A stretch of DNA of 64,000 nucleotides from Delphinus delphis (lineage: Eukaryota > Chordata > Mammalia > Artiodactyla > Delphinidae). The position numbers were made by a program, and so were the translations under genes. Below, piece after piece: positions 40,090-52,697 of the stretch (position 1 is the first letter of the stretch; the number at the start of each line of letters is the position of its first letter). The notes under the pieces are model-generated. The model was not told where the DNA came from and did no database searches. It saw only the letters and a program-made list of their open reading frames with translations. The DNA lies in contig NC_082696.1 in the NCBI RefSeq assembly GCF_949987515.2, forward strand, positions 55,768,947-55,832,946, given 5' to 3'.

Positions 40090-41450
40090 TAAACTATGGG
40101 CGAGAAAGACCAATATAGCAGTTAATAAGCACAGATTCTGAATTCATTAGTGACCGAAACTTTCCAATCAGCAGCCGGAATTTGTTTCCATTGTTGGAAG
40201 CCACAAACAGGGGTATATTTAATCTACCAGAATCTAGCTTTCCAAAGAGCAGACTAAAACCTAGGGCATTGGCAATAGCTGGAGTCACGAGTTAGAAGAA
40301 TAGCCTTGACTTCTGCCCACTAATAAGAAAGATAAGTCCAGTTTGGGTTCTGTATGGCTAACACTGATACTGGATAGCCACAGGACCCCAGAGGAAAACA
40401 CTATGTTTCAACTTCTCAGTGAACCAAGTCTAGGCATTTAGAAGAACCTAGGGACCTGGTTAGTCAGCAGCTATTTTAAGTTGTGAAGTAGAGGATAAAA
40501 TTTCCCCCAAAAGTTACCTTGTTTCATGTAAAGCCAAGATGTCACTGCTGCCTAGCTGGTTGAGTTCTTGAATCTATACTATTTCCACTTGATAAGTGAA
40601 ACTTTTATGGTCTTCCCATACATTAGTTATTAAAGTCTAAGTTGGCCTACCTCAAAATAGGACTATCAGGCCATGCAGTTACAAGATTTCTGTGGATCAG
40701 GCATTCAGTTTCAACAATGATCTAACTGCAAACTAATAGCAGCTTTTAAAAATGGTGTAGATGGTGGCCGCGTCTAGAAGGTGATGAGTCCAGAACTCTG
40801 AGGGAAAACTTCAGGTACAGGACATTAACAGGCAAAAGCATCAGCCACAGAGACTTATAGTTCAAAAGGGTCACTAGGATCATGGGATTGAAAGGTACTA
40901 GGACTTTTCTATATGTAAATTTTTATGATTGGGAAGATTCCCTCTGGGCCTTAAGATATATTACAGATGAGTTCCTCTTATTACATACAGAGGTAGAAGC
41001 AACAAATACAGTATGTTGAATTAGCCCAAAGGACCCTTAACACAATGTTGTGTTGGATTCCTTTCTCCATTGTGGATCCTGACTGAAACTGATCAGCAGA
41101 ATGTGGATGACCCATGACACCAATGAGACTGGGTAGGATGGTGACTTGGTCACCTGTATCCAACAAAGCTATACACGTTTTCTTACCTCACCAAAGTTCT
41201 CCAATATACATGGACAGGTATTTTTGGTCTTTAGTCCCTCTTGAAAACAGGAAGACTTTGACCCAATCTCTAATAATTCTTGTCCTTGAATAAACTGGGA
41301 TTGGAATAGAGATGGTGAGAAGGATCTGGGAGAGTGGAGGCAGAGAGCACCTCCACACCAGTAAGCAAGACTCACTGACTTTGAGTTTTGAGCAGTGTGG
41401 TGGTTGTTTGCTAGTCACTCAAAGTTTCCATGTCTAGTGCTCTGTATTAG
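40090..41450 (-). pseudogene. Possible decayed retroviral/LTR-element internal region with a retropepsin-like motif
   Basis: A 61-codon open stretch on the minus strand (41166-40981) begins with L-L-D-T-G-D-Q-V-T-I-L-P-S (first Leu is an ATG-adjacent codon), which resembles the active-site segment of aspartic proteases of LTR elements. Downstream on the same strand the frame is broken by many stops, and no reverse-transcriptase motif was seen. Flanking open frames (41188-41418 and 40094-40288, minus) have no recognisable family. The motif alone is weak evidence; it could be chance. Confidence 0.3.
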
Positions 41451-41939
41451 ATGGCAAGATCCTCAGTCTGAAATTATCTATTTCACCAATGGAGACCCTT
41501 TAATTAAGCAGCCATAGCCATATTGCCTTTCCGCTGGAACTATCAGGATTCTGGCATTATTTTCAGGATAATATACCTTCTTTTACCTGATCAATTCACC
41601 ATTTGGACAGTATACTTCAACACTACCTCCTGCTGCTTAGGCTCTAAACATTCATTAACAGCAAGATAGAGTTCCTTACTCTTTCCTCTTGCCCACCATT
41701 TGGATAAGAGCATTAGCTCCTAGATCCCAGGAATTGTTCCCATATCATCAAACCCAGCTCATGAAGCCCTTGGCCTTGATCTTCTAGAAACCCATGTCTC
41801 TGTCCATATCCCATTCTCATTGCCTATTTGCAGAAGTTCTTAGAGTCTGAATACTTAAATTCCTTTGTCAGTTACAAGCATTGGAAATCAGTCTGTGGCT
41901 TGTCTTTTAATGTTTTTTTTCCTCTCTGTATTGTTCACA

Positions 41940-42900
41940 GTGTGGTAAATTTATTTATTTTTTAAACCTATCCTATCTCTTACTCAGAGTACGTTTTTGA
42001 TTTAGTGGTAAATACTGTACCAAAATTCCAGCAAACCCTCAGCTATTATCTTTTCAAATCCTGCTTCCTTGCAATTCTTTCCGTTGTCTTCTTCTGGAAC
42101 ACCTACTATATATATGATGGAGCTTCTCACCTTATCCTCCATGTCTCTTATCTCTTCTTTCACAAATTATATTTTCTCATTTTTCTGTGCTATGTGCTGA
42201 TTAAATTAATCATTATTTTTAACTCACTCTTTGTGTTCAGCGTACCTTGCTTACCGAGTTTTTTTAATACTAGTTAAACTTTCATTAGTTTTCATATTTT
42301 CATATATAATTTTTAGTATACAATTTATTTTTTGTATTGTATGGAATTTTAAAAGATATTTTACCTTTAGTATTTTTTTTTTTTTTTTTTTTTTTTTTGC
42401 GGTACGCTGGCCTCTCACTGTTGTGGCCTCTCCCGTTGCGGAGCACAGGCTCCGGACGCGCAGGCTCAGCGGCCATGGCTCACGGGCCCAGCCACTCTGC
42501 GGCATGTGCGATCTTCCCGGACCGGGGCACGAACCCACGTCCCCTACATCGGCAGGCGGACTCTCAAGCACTGCGCCACCAGGGAAGCCCCTTACCTTTA
42601 GTTTTTATTTTAAAAAATTTGACAGATAGTTCTACAAAATGTATTTCAGAAGGATAAAATTCATGTTCAATTGTGTTTTTTCAATATGAACTTGCATTTT
42701 TTGTTATTTTTATCTATTTCATTCCCTCTCTCACTCTCTCATATATCCTTACAGATTCCTTTCTAGTGGTTCTAATATTTCTTTCACTCTGTGACCCCTC
42801 TCTCATCTTCCAATCTATAGCAATGTTTCATAAGGGTGATATGAGGTTCACATCCCCTGGTGATATTGGTGGTATTTTGTATCTAGTTCCAAAATAATTA
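41940..42900. mobile_element. Possible old L1-derived fragment, split by a CHR SINE
   Basis: T-rich sequence with phrases such as TTCTTCTGGAACACCTACTA and TCCTCCATGTCTCTTATCTC that recall an antisense or 3'-UTR part of old L1 elements. Orientation and subfamily not determined. The CHR SINE at 42372-42591 splits it. Confidence 0.35.
42372..42591 (-). mobile_element. CHR-2-like SINE, minus strand
   Basis: Short CHR body in reverse with a long T-run (tail) at about 42374-42398. The head ends at 42591. Target duplication TTACCTTTAGT at 42361-42371 and 42592-42602. It is the only short-type copy in GRIK2-sense orientation. Confidence 0.95.
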
Positions 42901-44693
42901 GGTAACTTGACAGAGTTTTTAGTTATCTGACTGAATCTGTGCCTTTCTGTTTACCTAGGACCACAACTTTCAAATAAGCCAAAGCCTCAGGGCACCAGAA
43001 TTTTCGTGGTGCTTTCACAAGTAAGGAAGCCACACCCAAAGCCCTGGTTTCAAGTAGCAAGCCTGCCTTCAGACTTAGATTTCACATAGAGCACTTTTAA
43101 TCCATGGATAATTCTGACCAATAAGCCCTACTTATGGATCAGGGGCCCTGAGGCTGATAGCTTTAGTCGGGCTTACTCGGCTTATTTTGCATGGATTTTG
43201 GTTATGGGAATTAATCAAAGAGGACTCTGTCAAAGTTTGATGTTTTTACATCATCGTGACAAGAAATAAAGCAACAGGATTTTTTTCCCCTAAGTCTATT
43301 ATAATATGCACTCTTTCCAGCAGCAGTTCAAAGATGGTTCAAAGAGGTAAAGACAGCAAAGAGTAACCTAAGAGAGGCAACAGGAAAATGAGCAAAATTT
43401 TATGGAAACCAGTGGAAAAGAATGCTTCCGAGTAGTAAGTTGAGCAAATAGCTTCTTACAGATCAAATAAGATAAAGCCTGACAAATATCTACTGGATTT
43501 GGCAACTTGGAGACATTAATAAGAGTAATTTTTGATGACATGTTAGTTCAAAAACAATTATGGGTGAGATGTGAGATAGCTAGTGCAACCGATTAAAGAA
43601 GGAAATTTAAAGATGACAGGAAGTTCACCTCAGAGGGGAATCTGAAACATTGGGTGACAGCTGAAAGGGATTTTTTTTAAATGAGAAATGATGGTCTTTT
43701 AAAAATACAAATATAAATACATCAGAAGAGAAAGGCCTAGATGTCTAAAGCAGAGAAAGAAAGAAACACGGTGGGTCTAAAAATTTCTGGAGAGACAAGC
43801 TAGAATGGAAAAGATGAAAAGCACATCCTTAAGTAGGACCAATTATTCCATCAAACTTGAAGAGAAGAGGAGAGAACAGGTGCTAATGAAGCCATGATTG
43901 TAAATTTGATGCTGAGGGTTGAGGTAGGACATTCTTATCTCATGGTATCTATTTCTCTTAGAAGCAGGACACTAGGTTTTCTGCTGTAAGTTGGAGAGGG
44001 ACTGGTAGACTTGAGAAGTAGGAAGAAACTTTAAAAGCAGTGTTGCAGAATGTAAGAGAGTATGGTGACTAGAAAGAGTTTGTAGCAGTTGTGACAGTGT
44101 TGACAGCTCATTTGAGATTACTATCAGTTTTATAGGGGTTGCATTTTTCACAATGGGTTGATTTTCTCCAGCTAAGTTTATTGTTCTAAGTCAGACACAG
44201 TGAAGAAGATAATGACATAAATACAGGGTCAAGTTTTGTTATGAAACGACGGAGGAAAAATAAATTTGGTACTAGAAGAGAACGTCTCTAACAATAAGCC
44301 ACAGAAACTAAGCTGGATATGGAGAAATGTGAGGAGAGTACAGGATTAATATATGGAAAACAAATAGATGATTAATTAACTCATAGGTTTGAGAGGGTCA
44401 AAACCAAGTGTAGTGTGGTCGAATACATTTGTATGTAAGAAGGAAAGGAGTTGAATTGCTGAGTTATTGATCTAAGAGTTAGTGTACTTTGTGTCACAAT
44501 AATGATTATGATGCAATTATAGACATATATAAGACTTATGTGGCTAAAAGCCTCCTGGGAATGAACAACTCAAGAAGCTTAGGGTCCATGGTGATGGATG
44601 GGTCTTTTGTAAGGACACTGAATTTACCTAGAATCATAAAATCAACCATCTTAAAGTGAAAGGCTATGATCCAGTTGTTGAAGTCAACAGTGG
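42901..44693. other. Purine-rich intron DNA, unassigned
   Basis: From about 43560 the plus strand is rich in GAAG/GAGA words, in the style of an old transposon on the reverse strand, but no family could be named. Confidence 0.45.
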
Positions 44694-44857
44694 ATGAGTA
44701 ATTGTGATTAAGAAGTGAGTGAGCAAAAAAAAAAAAAAAAGAAGTGAGTGGAAGGTAACTTAAAAAAGAGAAGGAATGGTATATCCAGATGAGTAACTGT
44801 GATTAAGAAGTGAGTGGAAGACAACTTAAAAAAGAGAAGGAATGGTATATCCAGAGA
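44694..44857. repeat. Tandem duplication with an A-run inserted in the first copy
   Basis: The segment GATGAGTAA(T/C)TGTGATTAAG to GGAATGGTATATCCA occurs twice, at 44694-44787 and 44788-44854. The first copy has an additional A16 run followed by a second GAAGTGAGTG. Nearly identical otherwise. Confidence 0.9.
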
Positions 44858-44964
44858 CGGGTGCCTCAAAGAAGCATGGCTTTTCTGGAGCTTAGAGAAT
44901 TCATGAACTGGGAACAGCAATGGGGAGCACAGTATTGGGGCTATTCAATTTTATTTCAATTTGT

Positions 44965-45290
44965 CTTTTTCTGAGCATATAGTAGACTATACTCCTTCCC
45001 TCCCATGGAGTTGAACACAGCCATATGATTTACTTTGGTCAATGGAATATAAGCAGAAGCAGTGTGCTTTCATTTCTAAGAAGAAGCTTTTAAGAGACAG
45101 TGTCCAATTCACCATGTTCCCACTCTTTCCCTGATGTGATGATCAGCTACACAGCAGTGGCTCCATCAGTTTGGGTTCTAGTGAGAAAACATGGAGCAGA
45201 GCCCTCAGCCGGCCTTTAATCTATATTCAGAGGGAGTGAGAAACAATTTCTGTAGGTATAAACTACAACCACATTCGAGTTTAGCTTGTG
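44965..45290 (+). mobile_element. Possible ancient LTR-like element
   Basis: GAACACAGCCATATGATTTAC, TTTGGTCAATGGAATATAAG, CAGAAGCAGTGTGCTTTCAT and ACATGGAGCAGAGCCCTCAG follow an old repeat of the same general kind as 1800-2105. The exact family is not recalled with certainty. Confidence 0.4.
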
Positions 45291-45680
45291 CTGCTTAATC
45301 CAGTCAGTCTCTTGGATCTGACCCAGCCTCTCAAGATAAGTGGGCGAGACAGAGTAGCCGTCATTGACATGGCTACAGAGAGAGCAATTTCAGCAGCAGA
45401 GAGGCCAAACACGTTAGGAAATAATCAAGGAAGAGAATGGAAATGAGGGAAGATTATTAATGATGGAAGGATAGCGATCCAGAGAGTATGGCTTGTAAGA
45501 AAGGGAAAAAGTGGTAATGTAGGTCAGAACAAAGTCAACATAGCCCAGCACGCTCTAGAAATAAAAATGCAGAAATAATCATAGACCAGGTAGTCTTAGA
45601 ATTTTTACAATGTCTGATAATAAACTTGTGAGGTACATTTTGTTTAAAGAATCTTTTCATGTTTAAAAAATACATTACTG

Positions 45681-45882
45681 GGCTTCCCTGGTGGCGCAGT
45701 GGTTGGGAGTCCGCCTGCCGGTGCAGGGGACGCGGGTTCGTGCCCCGTTCCGGGAGGATCCCCGTGCCGCGGAGCGGCTGGGCCCGTGAGCCATGGCCGC
45801 TGAGCCTGCGCGTCCGGAGCCTGTGCTCCGCAACGGGAGAGGCCACGGCAGTGAGAGGCCCGCGTACCACACACACACACAC
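45681..45882 (+). mobile_element. CHR-2-like SINE, CpG-rich copy
   Basis: Short CHR body retaining many CpGs. Its tail is (CA)n rather than poly(A). Perfect 15-bp target duplication AAAAATACATTACTG at 45666-45680 and 45883-45897. B box GGTTCGTGCCC is intact. Confidence 0.95.
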
Positions 45883-46214
45883 AAAAATACATTACTGAGG
45901 ATACAAATTGCAGTTTTTCATGGCTTTCCACTAACTTCTGACACACACTGATTATTTTAGGATAGTGGGACCAGGTATCAACCCTCTCTTCTTCCTTCTC
46001 TCTAGTCACATGTGTATTAGGCTAAGTAGGCAGAAACCTGACATTTGGATGGTCCTGTCCCCAGATTCTCGAAGGGATGCAGACTTTTCCTTATTTGTTT
46101 ACTCTATTGATAATTTCAATGGGAAATAGGGTGAATGGAAGAGGCAGTGAGATGCCTGAGTTTATGTTTTCATTCATTTCAGATAATTGCTATTATTTCT
46201 TCCAAAAAAAAAAA

Positions 46215-46450
46215 CCTACAAATGACAGCTAACACTTATTGAAAGCTTATAATACACCTGGCATTATTCTAAGCACTTCATATGTTTCATGTCATTTAAT
46301 ATTTAGCATAAAGTATATGCATTTGTCAGTACTCTTTTTTAGGTTAAAAAAAAAAAGTTAGGTTCAGGGACTTAGGCAAGTTGCCCAAAATCACCCTTCT
46401 GATAATGAATGGAGGGGGATTTGGAAATCTGGCTGACTGCAAAGTTATTC
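46215..46450 (-). mobile_element. MIR SINE
   Basis: Reversed MIR: AACACTTATTGAAAGCTTAT, CCTGGCATTATTCTAAGCAC, CATGTCATTTAATATTTAGC, TTAGGCAAGTTGCCCAAAAT. An A-run interrupts it at about 46347. Confidence 0.75.
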
Positions 46451-46906
46451 TACTGGTTATAATTTTAAAGTTTTTTTTAATACCAAAAATATATTTGATG
46501 GACTGATTATCTTTCAACATAGAATGAAAATGTATTAAGGAATAATGAATTGAAGAAGAGATTTCACTGAGGATAGTAAATGAAGCCATGATCAAATCTC
46601 CACTAAATTATACAAGTTCATATTGATATTTAAACATGAGGAATTGTCCTTGACAACTCACTGAATCTAATTCATTCACACAATACCTATTTTTTACTCA
46701 GATATTTTTACTCCTTTAAAACTGTTCTTAATATACACATACATACATGTATACTGCTTGTATACATTAATAGACATATATACCATGTGCATATAAAAAT
46801 ATATATAAACATGCATGTGTATGTGGGTGTGTACTTGTAATATTACACCAATTACTTTAAAAAAATTGTGAAGCTCAAGTTTACTTGTCTTAAAAAACAC
46901 TTAACA

Positions 46907-47130
46907 GGGCTTCCCTGGTGGCACAGTGGTTGAGAGTCCGCCTGCCGTTGCAGGGGACACGGGTTCGTGCCCCGGTCCGGGAAGATCCCACATGCTGCGA
47001 AGCGGCTGGGCCCGTGAGCCATGGCCGCTGAGCATGCGCATCTGGAGCCTGTGCTCCGCAACGGGAGAGGCCACAACAGTGAGAGGCCCGCGTACCACAA
47101 AAAACAAACAAACAAACAAAAAAAACAAAA
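46907..47130 (+). mobile_element. CHR-2-like SINE
   Basis: Short CHR body, B box intact, tail of (CAAA)n and A-runs. Perfect 15-bp target duplication AAAAAACACTTAACA at 46892-46906 and 47131-47145. It lies 1 kb from the previous SINE in the same orientation. Confidence 0.95.
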
Positions 47131-47145
47131 AAAAAACACTTAACA

Positions 47146-48308
47146 ATACATCATGATTTATATAGAGACCATATGAGAACATATCAGAACACTAGTATTA
47201 TTTGTATGCATATTACATATTCTGTTTTAATTAGAAAATTCAACCTTGCCTATTATGACGAACTATAACATAAATAATTTATGTAAAGAGATGCATGGGA
47301 ATGAATCTATCTATGTTAGTACATACACAAAAACAACATCATTTACTTCGGGTCTTAGAATGACCTAAAAATACTGGCTGGCAACAAGATTCATCATAAT
47401 TCAAAAAATTCTTTACACCATGAAAGATTGATTTGAAAACAGAAGGACATTGGTTGTTTTGTTACTATGGCTATTCCTGGCAGTTGTCCAGGGATTACAA
47501 CTGCACAACCTTACAAATAGCATAGAAATTGACTTTTAACAAAGGGTCTCAGCAGGATCATGAGTGGTGCACATTAATTCTCACTGTGCATTGATGAGCT
47601 CTCTTTGAACTTTGCCAGGGTTTAACCAATGGCAACAGACCTCTGGCACTGTCAGAAGATGTGGACCTTGAACAGCGCTTCAGGAATGAAGTTTTTTTGT
47701 TTGTTTGTATTTGTTTTTGTAGGAAACCACATTTTAATCATTTAGAACAGTTATCAGTTCTCATTAGATCCGGAGTCTTCAGGAAGCTTGTGAAATATCA
47801 GAAAGGAGTTTTTGCCACAAACATCTTCTAAAGAAAAGGATCTAGTGTTGCTCTTAGATTAATCTTTAAGGTTATATATTTAAATCTGAAGGTAAGAAAA
47901 AGCTCTGCAAACCTTTTAATGGTATGATGAGTAGAGAAAATGTATGGGTTGGATCATATGAAACTTGTGGTATTTCATTTTAAGCTATAAAAAAGACAAT
48001 TTTATGTTTCAACCTAATATTACTATTTACATAATTAACTGATTTGCCTAAACATTTTTTTTAAATTTTGACTTCTAAACACTGACTTCTGACTAGTTTT
48101 ATCTGTAATGTTGATCCCAAGGTGAGAGATCATTCTACTCTATTTTAAAACATTAGCTTTTTTAAGCAAGGAAAATCAAACAAAATATTTATGTGTACGT
48201 GTGCACACATACATGTGCATATTCATATGCACATAATCATAATTGTTTCATCATCATCATTGTTGACTGATGGATTTTGTTGATCAGTGTATAATATTTT
48301 AAGAGAAA
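47146..48308. other. Intron DNA, unassigned
   Basis: The part 47455-47700 is less AT-rich than its surroundings and has no repeat I recognise. It has no open frame long enough to suggest an exon. The part 48180-48250 is a purine/pyrimidine-alternating CA/TG/TA stretch. Confidence 0.45.
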
Positions 48309-48722
48309 GTGATTAGAAATCATTTATACAGATTTGTACACATTGCCTTCTTTTACGATCTTGACTGGTGTTTATACAAAAACAGATTGCCTGAACACAT
48401 TTTTCTGATTCACAACCCTGATCACATTAGATCCTCCAAGGCCCATTCACAATGCCACCTCCCCACAACACGATTCACATGCTTCCAATCATATATATTC
48501 TCTCCTTGCTCTGGATTTACTCTCCATCCCTCATGTATATATTATGATACTTGATTCCTTAATCAATCTCTTATTATAATTACATATTCATATCTAGTTT
48601 CTGTACTGCATTACATATTCTAGAGGGAGGAGTCCAAGTCTAAGTCATCTCTGTGTCACTGACAGTGACTAGCACAGAGCAGTGAACAAAGCAGTCCTTC
48701 AATGAATAAATGAAATAAATGT
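48309..48722 (+). mobile_element. L2 LINE 3' end
   Basis: CTGATCACATTAG and CAAGGCCCATTCACAATGCC, followed by TCTAGAGGGAGGAGTCCAAG and a TTCAATGAATAAATGAAATA end. The order is that of the L2 3' end. Confidence 0.65.
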
Positions 48723-50844
48723 ACTTCTGGCTTCTTGTTTAATATATTTATTCTCAGTGATATTAATCACATTGCTGTCTGTTTTATAATTCCCATGTTT
48801 TTGTTTAATAAATTAAATATTAAATTTTTAATTTTGATGTTCTCCCATTTGGGGATTGGGGTCAGGAAAATGTCATTTCCCAAAAACATGAAATCGACAA
48901 TACCAAAATCCAATATACAATGGAAGGGACTGGGTATTTGTAGGAATGTCCCACCAGACACATTTCCAGAGGATTAAATGACTGGAAGAATACTTTTAAT
49001 TCAGAACAACTAAAATGAAGAAAATATGAAGCCAAAGATTTTGAGCTGACATTTGCCCGGAGGACATTGGGCAAATCCTCATAGGCTAGCGCTTAAGGTT
49101 TGATCAGTAAGAACTCAAAATCAGAGATAAGGCCTGAATCTCATGCAAAACGCAAAATGAAAGATCAGACTGGAGACTTTTGTATAAAACCAACATACTC
49201 TAGCACACTCATATTCGGTGGGTCAACTAGAATAAAGCTCATCCCACAGTTTAAGTTTTCTAAGGCCCTTGCATTGTTTTGATAGTGATAGCTTGTTAAG
49301 TATGTTTGCTAAAATAGCCACTAAAATAATAAATAAAAAGAAAGCTTATAAGTTTAAACTAATAGGGAAAAAAGGAATGAGACCAAAGAAAATCCATTCA
49401 ATCCAAAAGAAGTCAAGAAATAAGAAAAAGGGAACAAATTTAGGTGATAAAAATGAAACTGTCTTAGAGATTATCACCGTCACTAATCTCTTAGCAATCT
49501 AATCAAGAAAAACAGTTGTTTCTTTAAGAAACAATAGCTCACTTAACTGAACTGTAACATCCTTGAGATAAAATGTTTGTGATAGTCCTCTTAGCAAAAT
49601 GAGAGAAAAAATAGTAGATGTGGGTTTTTATCCCCAAGAATGCATGCTCTGGTTCTTAATGCCCTGTATGGGTACTTAGGAAGAAATATTGTCATAGTAC
49701 AGGACAAGAGATCTGATTATCTTTTAAAATACTGCTTTTCAAATTATTTAAATGCTGGTTGAAAATCGACATAAAATTTACCTAGTCTGTGTAATGGTTT
49801 ATGTAGGAGAGCAGGTAAAATGTATCTCAGGAAGTTTGGAATAAATAAAACATAACAGGAAATAAGCTGAAGAAGATAAGTTGAGATAGAATGTGAGGTA
49901 GGTACATTTGGAGTGGATGGGAAACGGGGACTGGGTGAACCAATCAAGTACCCATTTGAACCTATGAAAAAGATAAGAGTCAAAATGTATGGTTACTGAG
50001 CAAATGTTTGCAGCATTTCAAGCACAAACCATAGAAAAAAAATTGGTAGCCATGAATTTCGTATTCCTGGGTGATTGCAATGTAAAGTATAATATTATCA
50101 TGAAAGCATTGACAGATATAAAGTTTTCAACTGGAGTTTGTATTATGTTCACTGAACTACAGTTTCAAAGAGTGAAATATATGTAATGCATTCTAGAAAT
50201 GTTTCCATCCATAAAGATGATACTGTATTATTTAAAAGATAAACTCTCAGATGACCAGTATGACTTGTTTTCCTAACAAGCTGATGCTAAAATCGTTACT
50301 TTTATATTGATGTCCCTTTGTTTACAGTGCACACAATATTTCTATTCTGCTCCTTCCCTATCTTTTGATAGTGTCTTAGCTAATCAGGTTTCATTTAATT
50401 TATACAAATACAACTGTGACAATTTTAACCTTTTGTGTACCTATTATTTTTTGGGGGGGTGTAAGTACAGCTACCTACTCTAAGTGTCTTGTCCTAAGTG
50501 TTTTCCCTAACTCATGCCCTCCTATTATTACATCATGTATTATCTGATATATCTGCCAATATTTGTTTGAGAAACATTTGAAGATGACTTTCCTATGTGC
50601 CTACATTTGGGATATTATTTCAGAATGCCTTTACCTATTATTCTGTAGCTATGACTAATTTCTCCATTTTAAAATTCTAACTTCTCTTAAGTTCAACAAT
50701 CTTACCCAAATTTATTTTTTTCAGAAGGAATCTGTGATGATAGCACAGCTATGGCTTGGAGTAGAGTCACAGGTGTGAGGTGAAGTTTACTGTACTCCCA
50801 TTGTGTAGAGGGGTAGAGGTGAGGTGCACAACTATTACCCATTC
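48723..50844. other. Intron DNA, unassigned
   Basis: Several 60-80 codon frames (48735-49502, 49744-50186) on both strands overlap each other and are Lys/Asn/Ile-rich, as expected of AT-rich noncoding DNA. No repeat recognised. Confidence 0.45.
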
Positions 50845-50965
50845 GTTTATTCTACAGATATTTTATTAACCATCTCCACCCTGTGTGAGGTCCTGCGGTG
50901 ACTGTTATGGAAGGTACCAAGATGAATGTGAAATCATTCCTGCTTCAGTGAAGGCACTGACACCT
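50845..50965 (-). mobile_element. L2-like 3' end fragment
   Basis: Plus strand reads TTCTACAGATATTTTATTAACC then CCCTGTGTGAGGTCC and GGTACCAAGATGAATG. This resembles the reverse complement of an L2 3' end. A second, similar fragment follows 100 bp on. Confidence 0.45.
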
Positions 50966-51067
50966 ACAGGGAGGAGAAAAAGCATGGAAGTTGACCGCCA
51001 CTTACTCCTATTTGTAAGTAGCTTTGTAAACGGCATTGGCCAAACTGACAGCGATGGAAAATAGGGT

Positions 51068-51185
51068 GGATTTATTTAACAAACACTCATTAAGAATCTA
51101 TTGTGTATTAGGCACTGTGCTAAGTCCTAGAGATATAGTTTCTCCCAGAGCTTATATTGTAAACTGAGAGAGAAGCCTGAAGGTC
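51068..51185 (-). mobile_element. L2-like 3' end fragment
   Basis: Plus strand has TTTATTTAACAAACACTCAT, TATTAGGCACTGTGCTAAGT and CCTAGAGATATAGTTTCTCC, as in a reversed L2 3' end. Confidence 0.55.
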
Positions 51186-52473
51186 TGAAGATGTATCTAT
51201 TGAAAAACAAAGTGACATCAGAGAGAATATATGGAATCTAAATGTTGCTAAAACATTAATCTAAGGTGAAAGAAAAGAGTATAGTGCATCATAAGGTATG
51301 AAAGTTAATTATTTCCAAAGAGAAGAAAATACAAGGACATAAAATATAGTTTTATATTGTCTAATACTAAACTAAATATTGTCACATAAACAAGTAAATA
51401 TATTTGTACTTGAATATATCCCATAGACAGTATCTCTGATCTTCCAATAATCCAAGTTGGATAATGTTTTAAAAAATTTGATCAGAAATATCATCATAAT
51501 TAAATCTGTGAGAAATAAATTTTTCCCTTCAGCGGCTTTATCTTTAGCAAACTTAATGTCCTCGAGGAACCAGAAAACCTTAAATGTAATTAGAAGTGAC
51601 TAGGAAACTCTATGGGTGCAGACACATGATTTTAGCATAAAACAACATTGGTTAAGGTTAATGTAATTACATGCTAACAAATAAATTCATTCTCAATAGA
51701 TTGTTCTTAATTAATAAAAATAAACCTATCAGACAAAGAGATACAGAAATCTTCTTTCCTTTTGTTAATCCTGTCTTCAAAAATTTTCTGAATCAGATCA
51801 GAGTTTATCTTAAATTCAATTGTTTCTCAATACATTTAAATGAACCTGACCAAGTTGTAGTTCACTATTTTAATCATGTGTGATGTTATATAAAATAATA
51901 TCCTTCAGGTAGAACTACTCGCTAAAATTAAATTAACTGCAGCATTAAATATAGTGTATTGGAAAAAGCATCTGTCGTTTTCTTACAATTTAAGCTTAAA
52001 GACTTCCTTGATCCTTTTCCCCCCAGACAGGATTAGATATATATCCCTCAGTTTTCCCAAAATATCTTGGGAATATCTCAATTATTGCATTACCTGAAGT
52101 ATATAAAAATTATTTATGTGCCTATCTCACCTAGGATTCATATTTATCTATATATCTTTACTGGCTAAAATTATGACAGACAGAAAAATGCTGAGTTACT
52201 AGTATTGACTTATACTTGCATTTAGGGATAGCATGAAGAATATCATTTTTTGGCAATTATATTATTTCCATTATTCAAATTTACTTTGAAAAGCAATTCC
52301 ACATAACTTATGAGAAAGGAAAATCCAGGCAGTTAACAAAGAAATGATATTTATTCTATTAAGAAAATTCATGCTAATGATTGTACTTTTGAGTTTTTTT
52401 AGCTTTTGTTTAGGACTTTGTTTTGTTACTGTTTAGATTTGTTTTATGTTCTAAAGAAAATGTCACCTTAAAA
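51186..52473. other. Intron DNA, unassigned
   Basis: AT-rich, no identifiable repeat or exon up to the L1 3' end insertion. Confidence 0.5.
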
Positions 52474-52486
52474 AAAAGCCACATTT

Positions 52487-52684
52487 ATTTAAAATAGAGA
52501 ACCAACAAGGACCTACTATATAGCACAGGGAACTCTGCTCAATACTCTATAATAACCTAAATGGGAAAAGAATTTGAAAAAGAATAGATACATGTATACT
52601 TATAACTGAATCACTTTGCTGTACACCTGAAACTAACAAAACATTGTTAATCAACTATACTCCAATATAAAATAAATTTTTTTT
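52487..52684 (+). mobile_element. L1 3' end, artiodactyl/cetacean type (short, 5'-truncated)
   Basis: Contains CAGGGAACTCTGCTCAATAC, GTACACCTGAAACTAACA and ends with ACTCCAATATAAAATAAA plus T/A-run. Perfect 13-bp target duplication AAAAGCCACATTT at 52474-52486 and 52685-52697, so this is a complete 198-bp insertion. Confidence 0.9.
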
Positions 52685-52697
52685 AAAAGCCACATTT

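Noticed and set aside
41580..41640. Possible GRIK2 upstream-exon end (sequence CTGATCAATTCACC after TTTTAC)
   Set aside because: It looks like the reverse of a codon pair expected near the exon end but the rest does not translate to the GluK2 ligand-binding segment.
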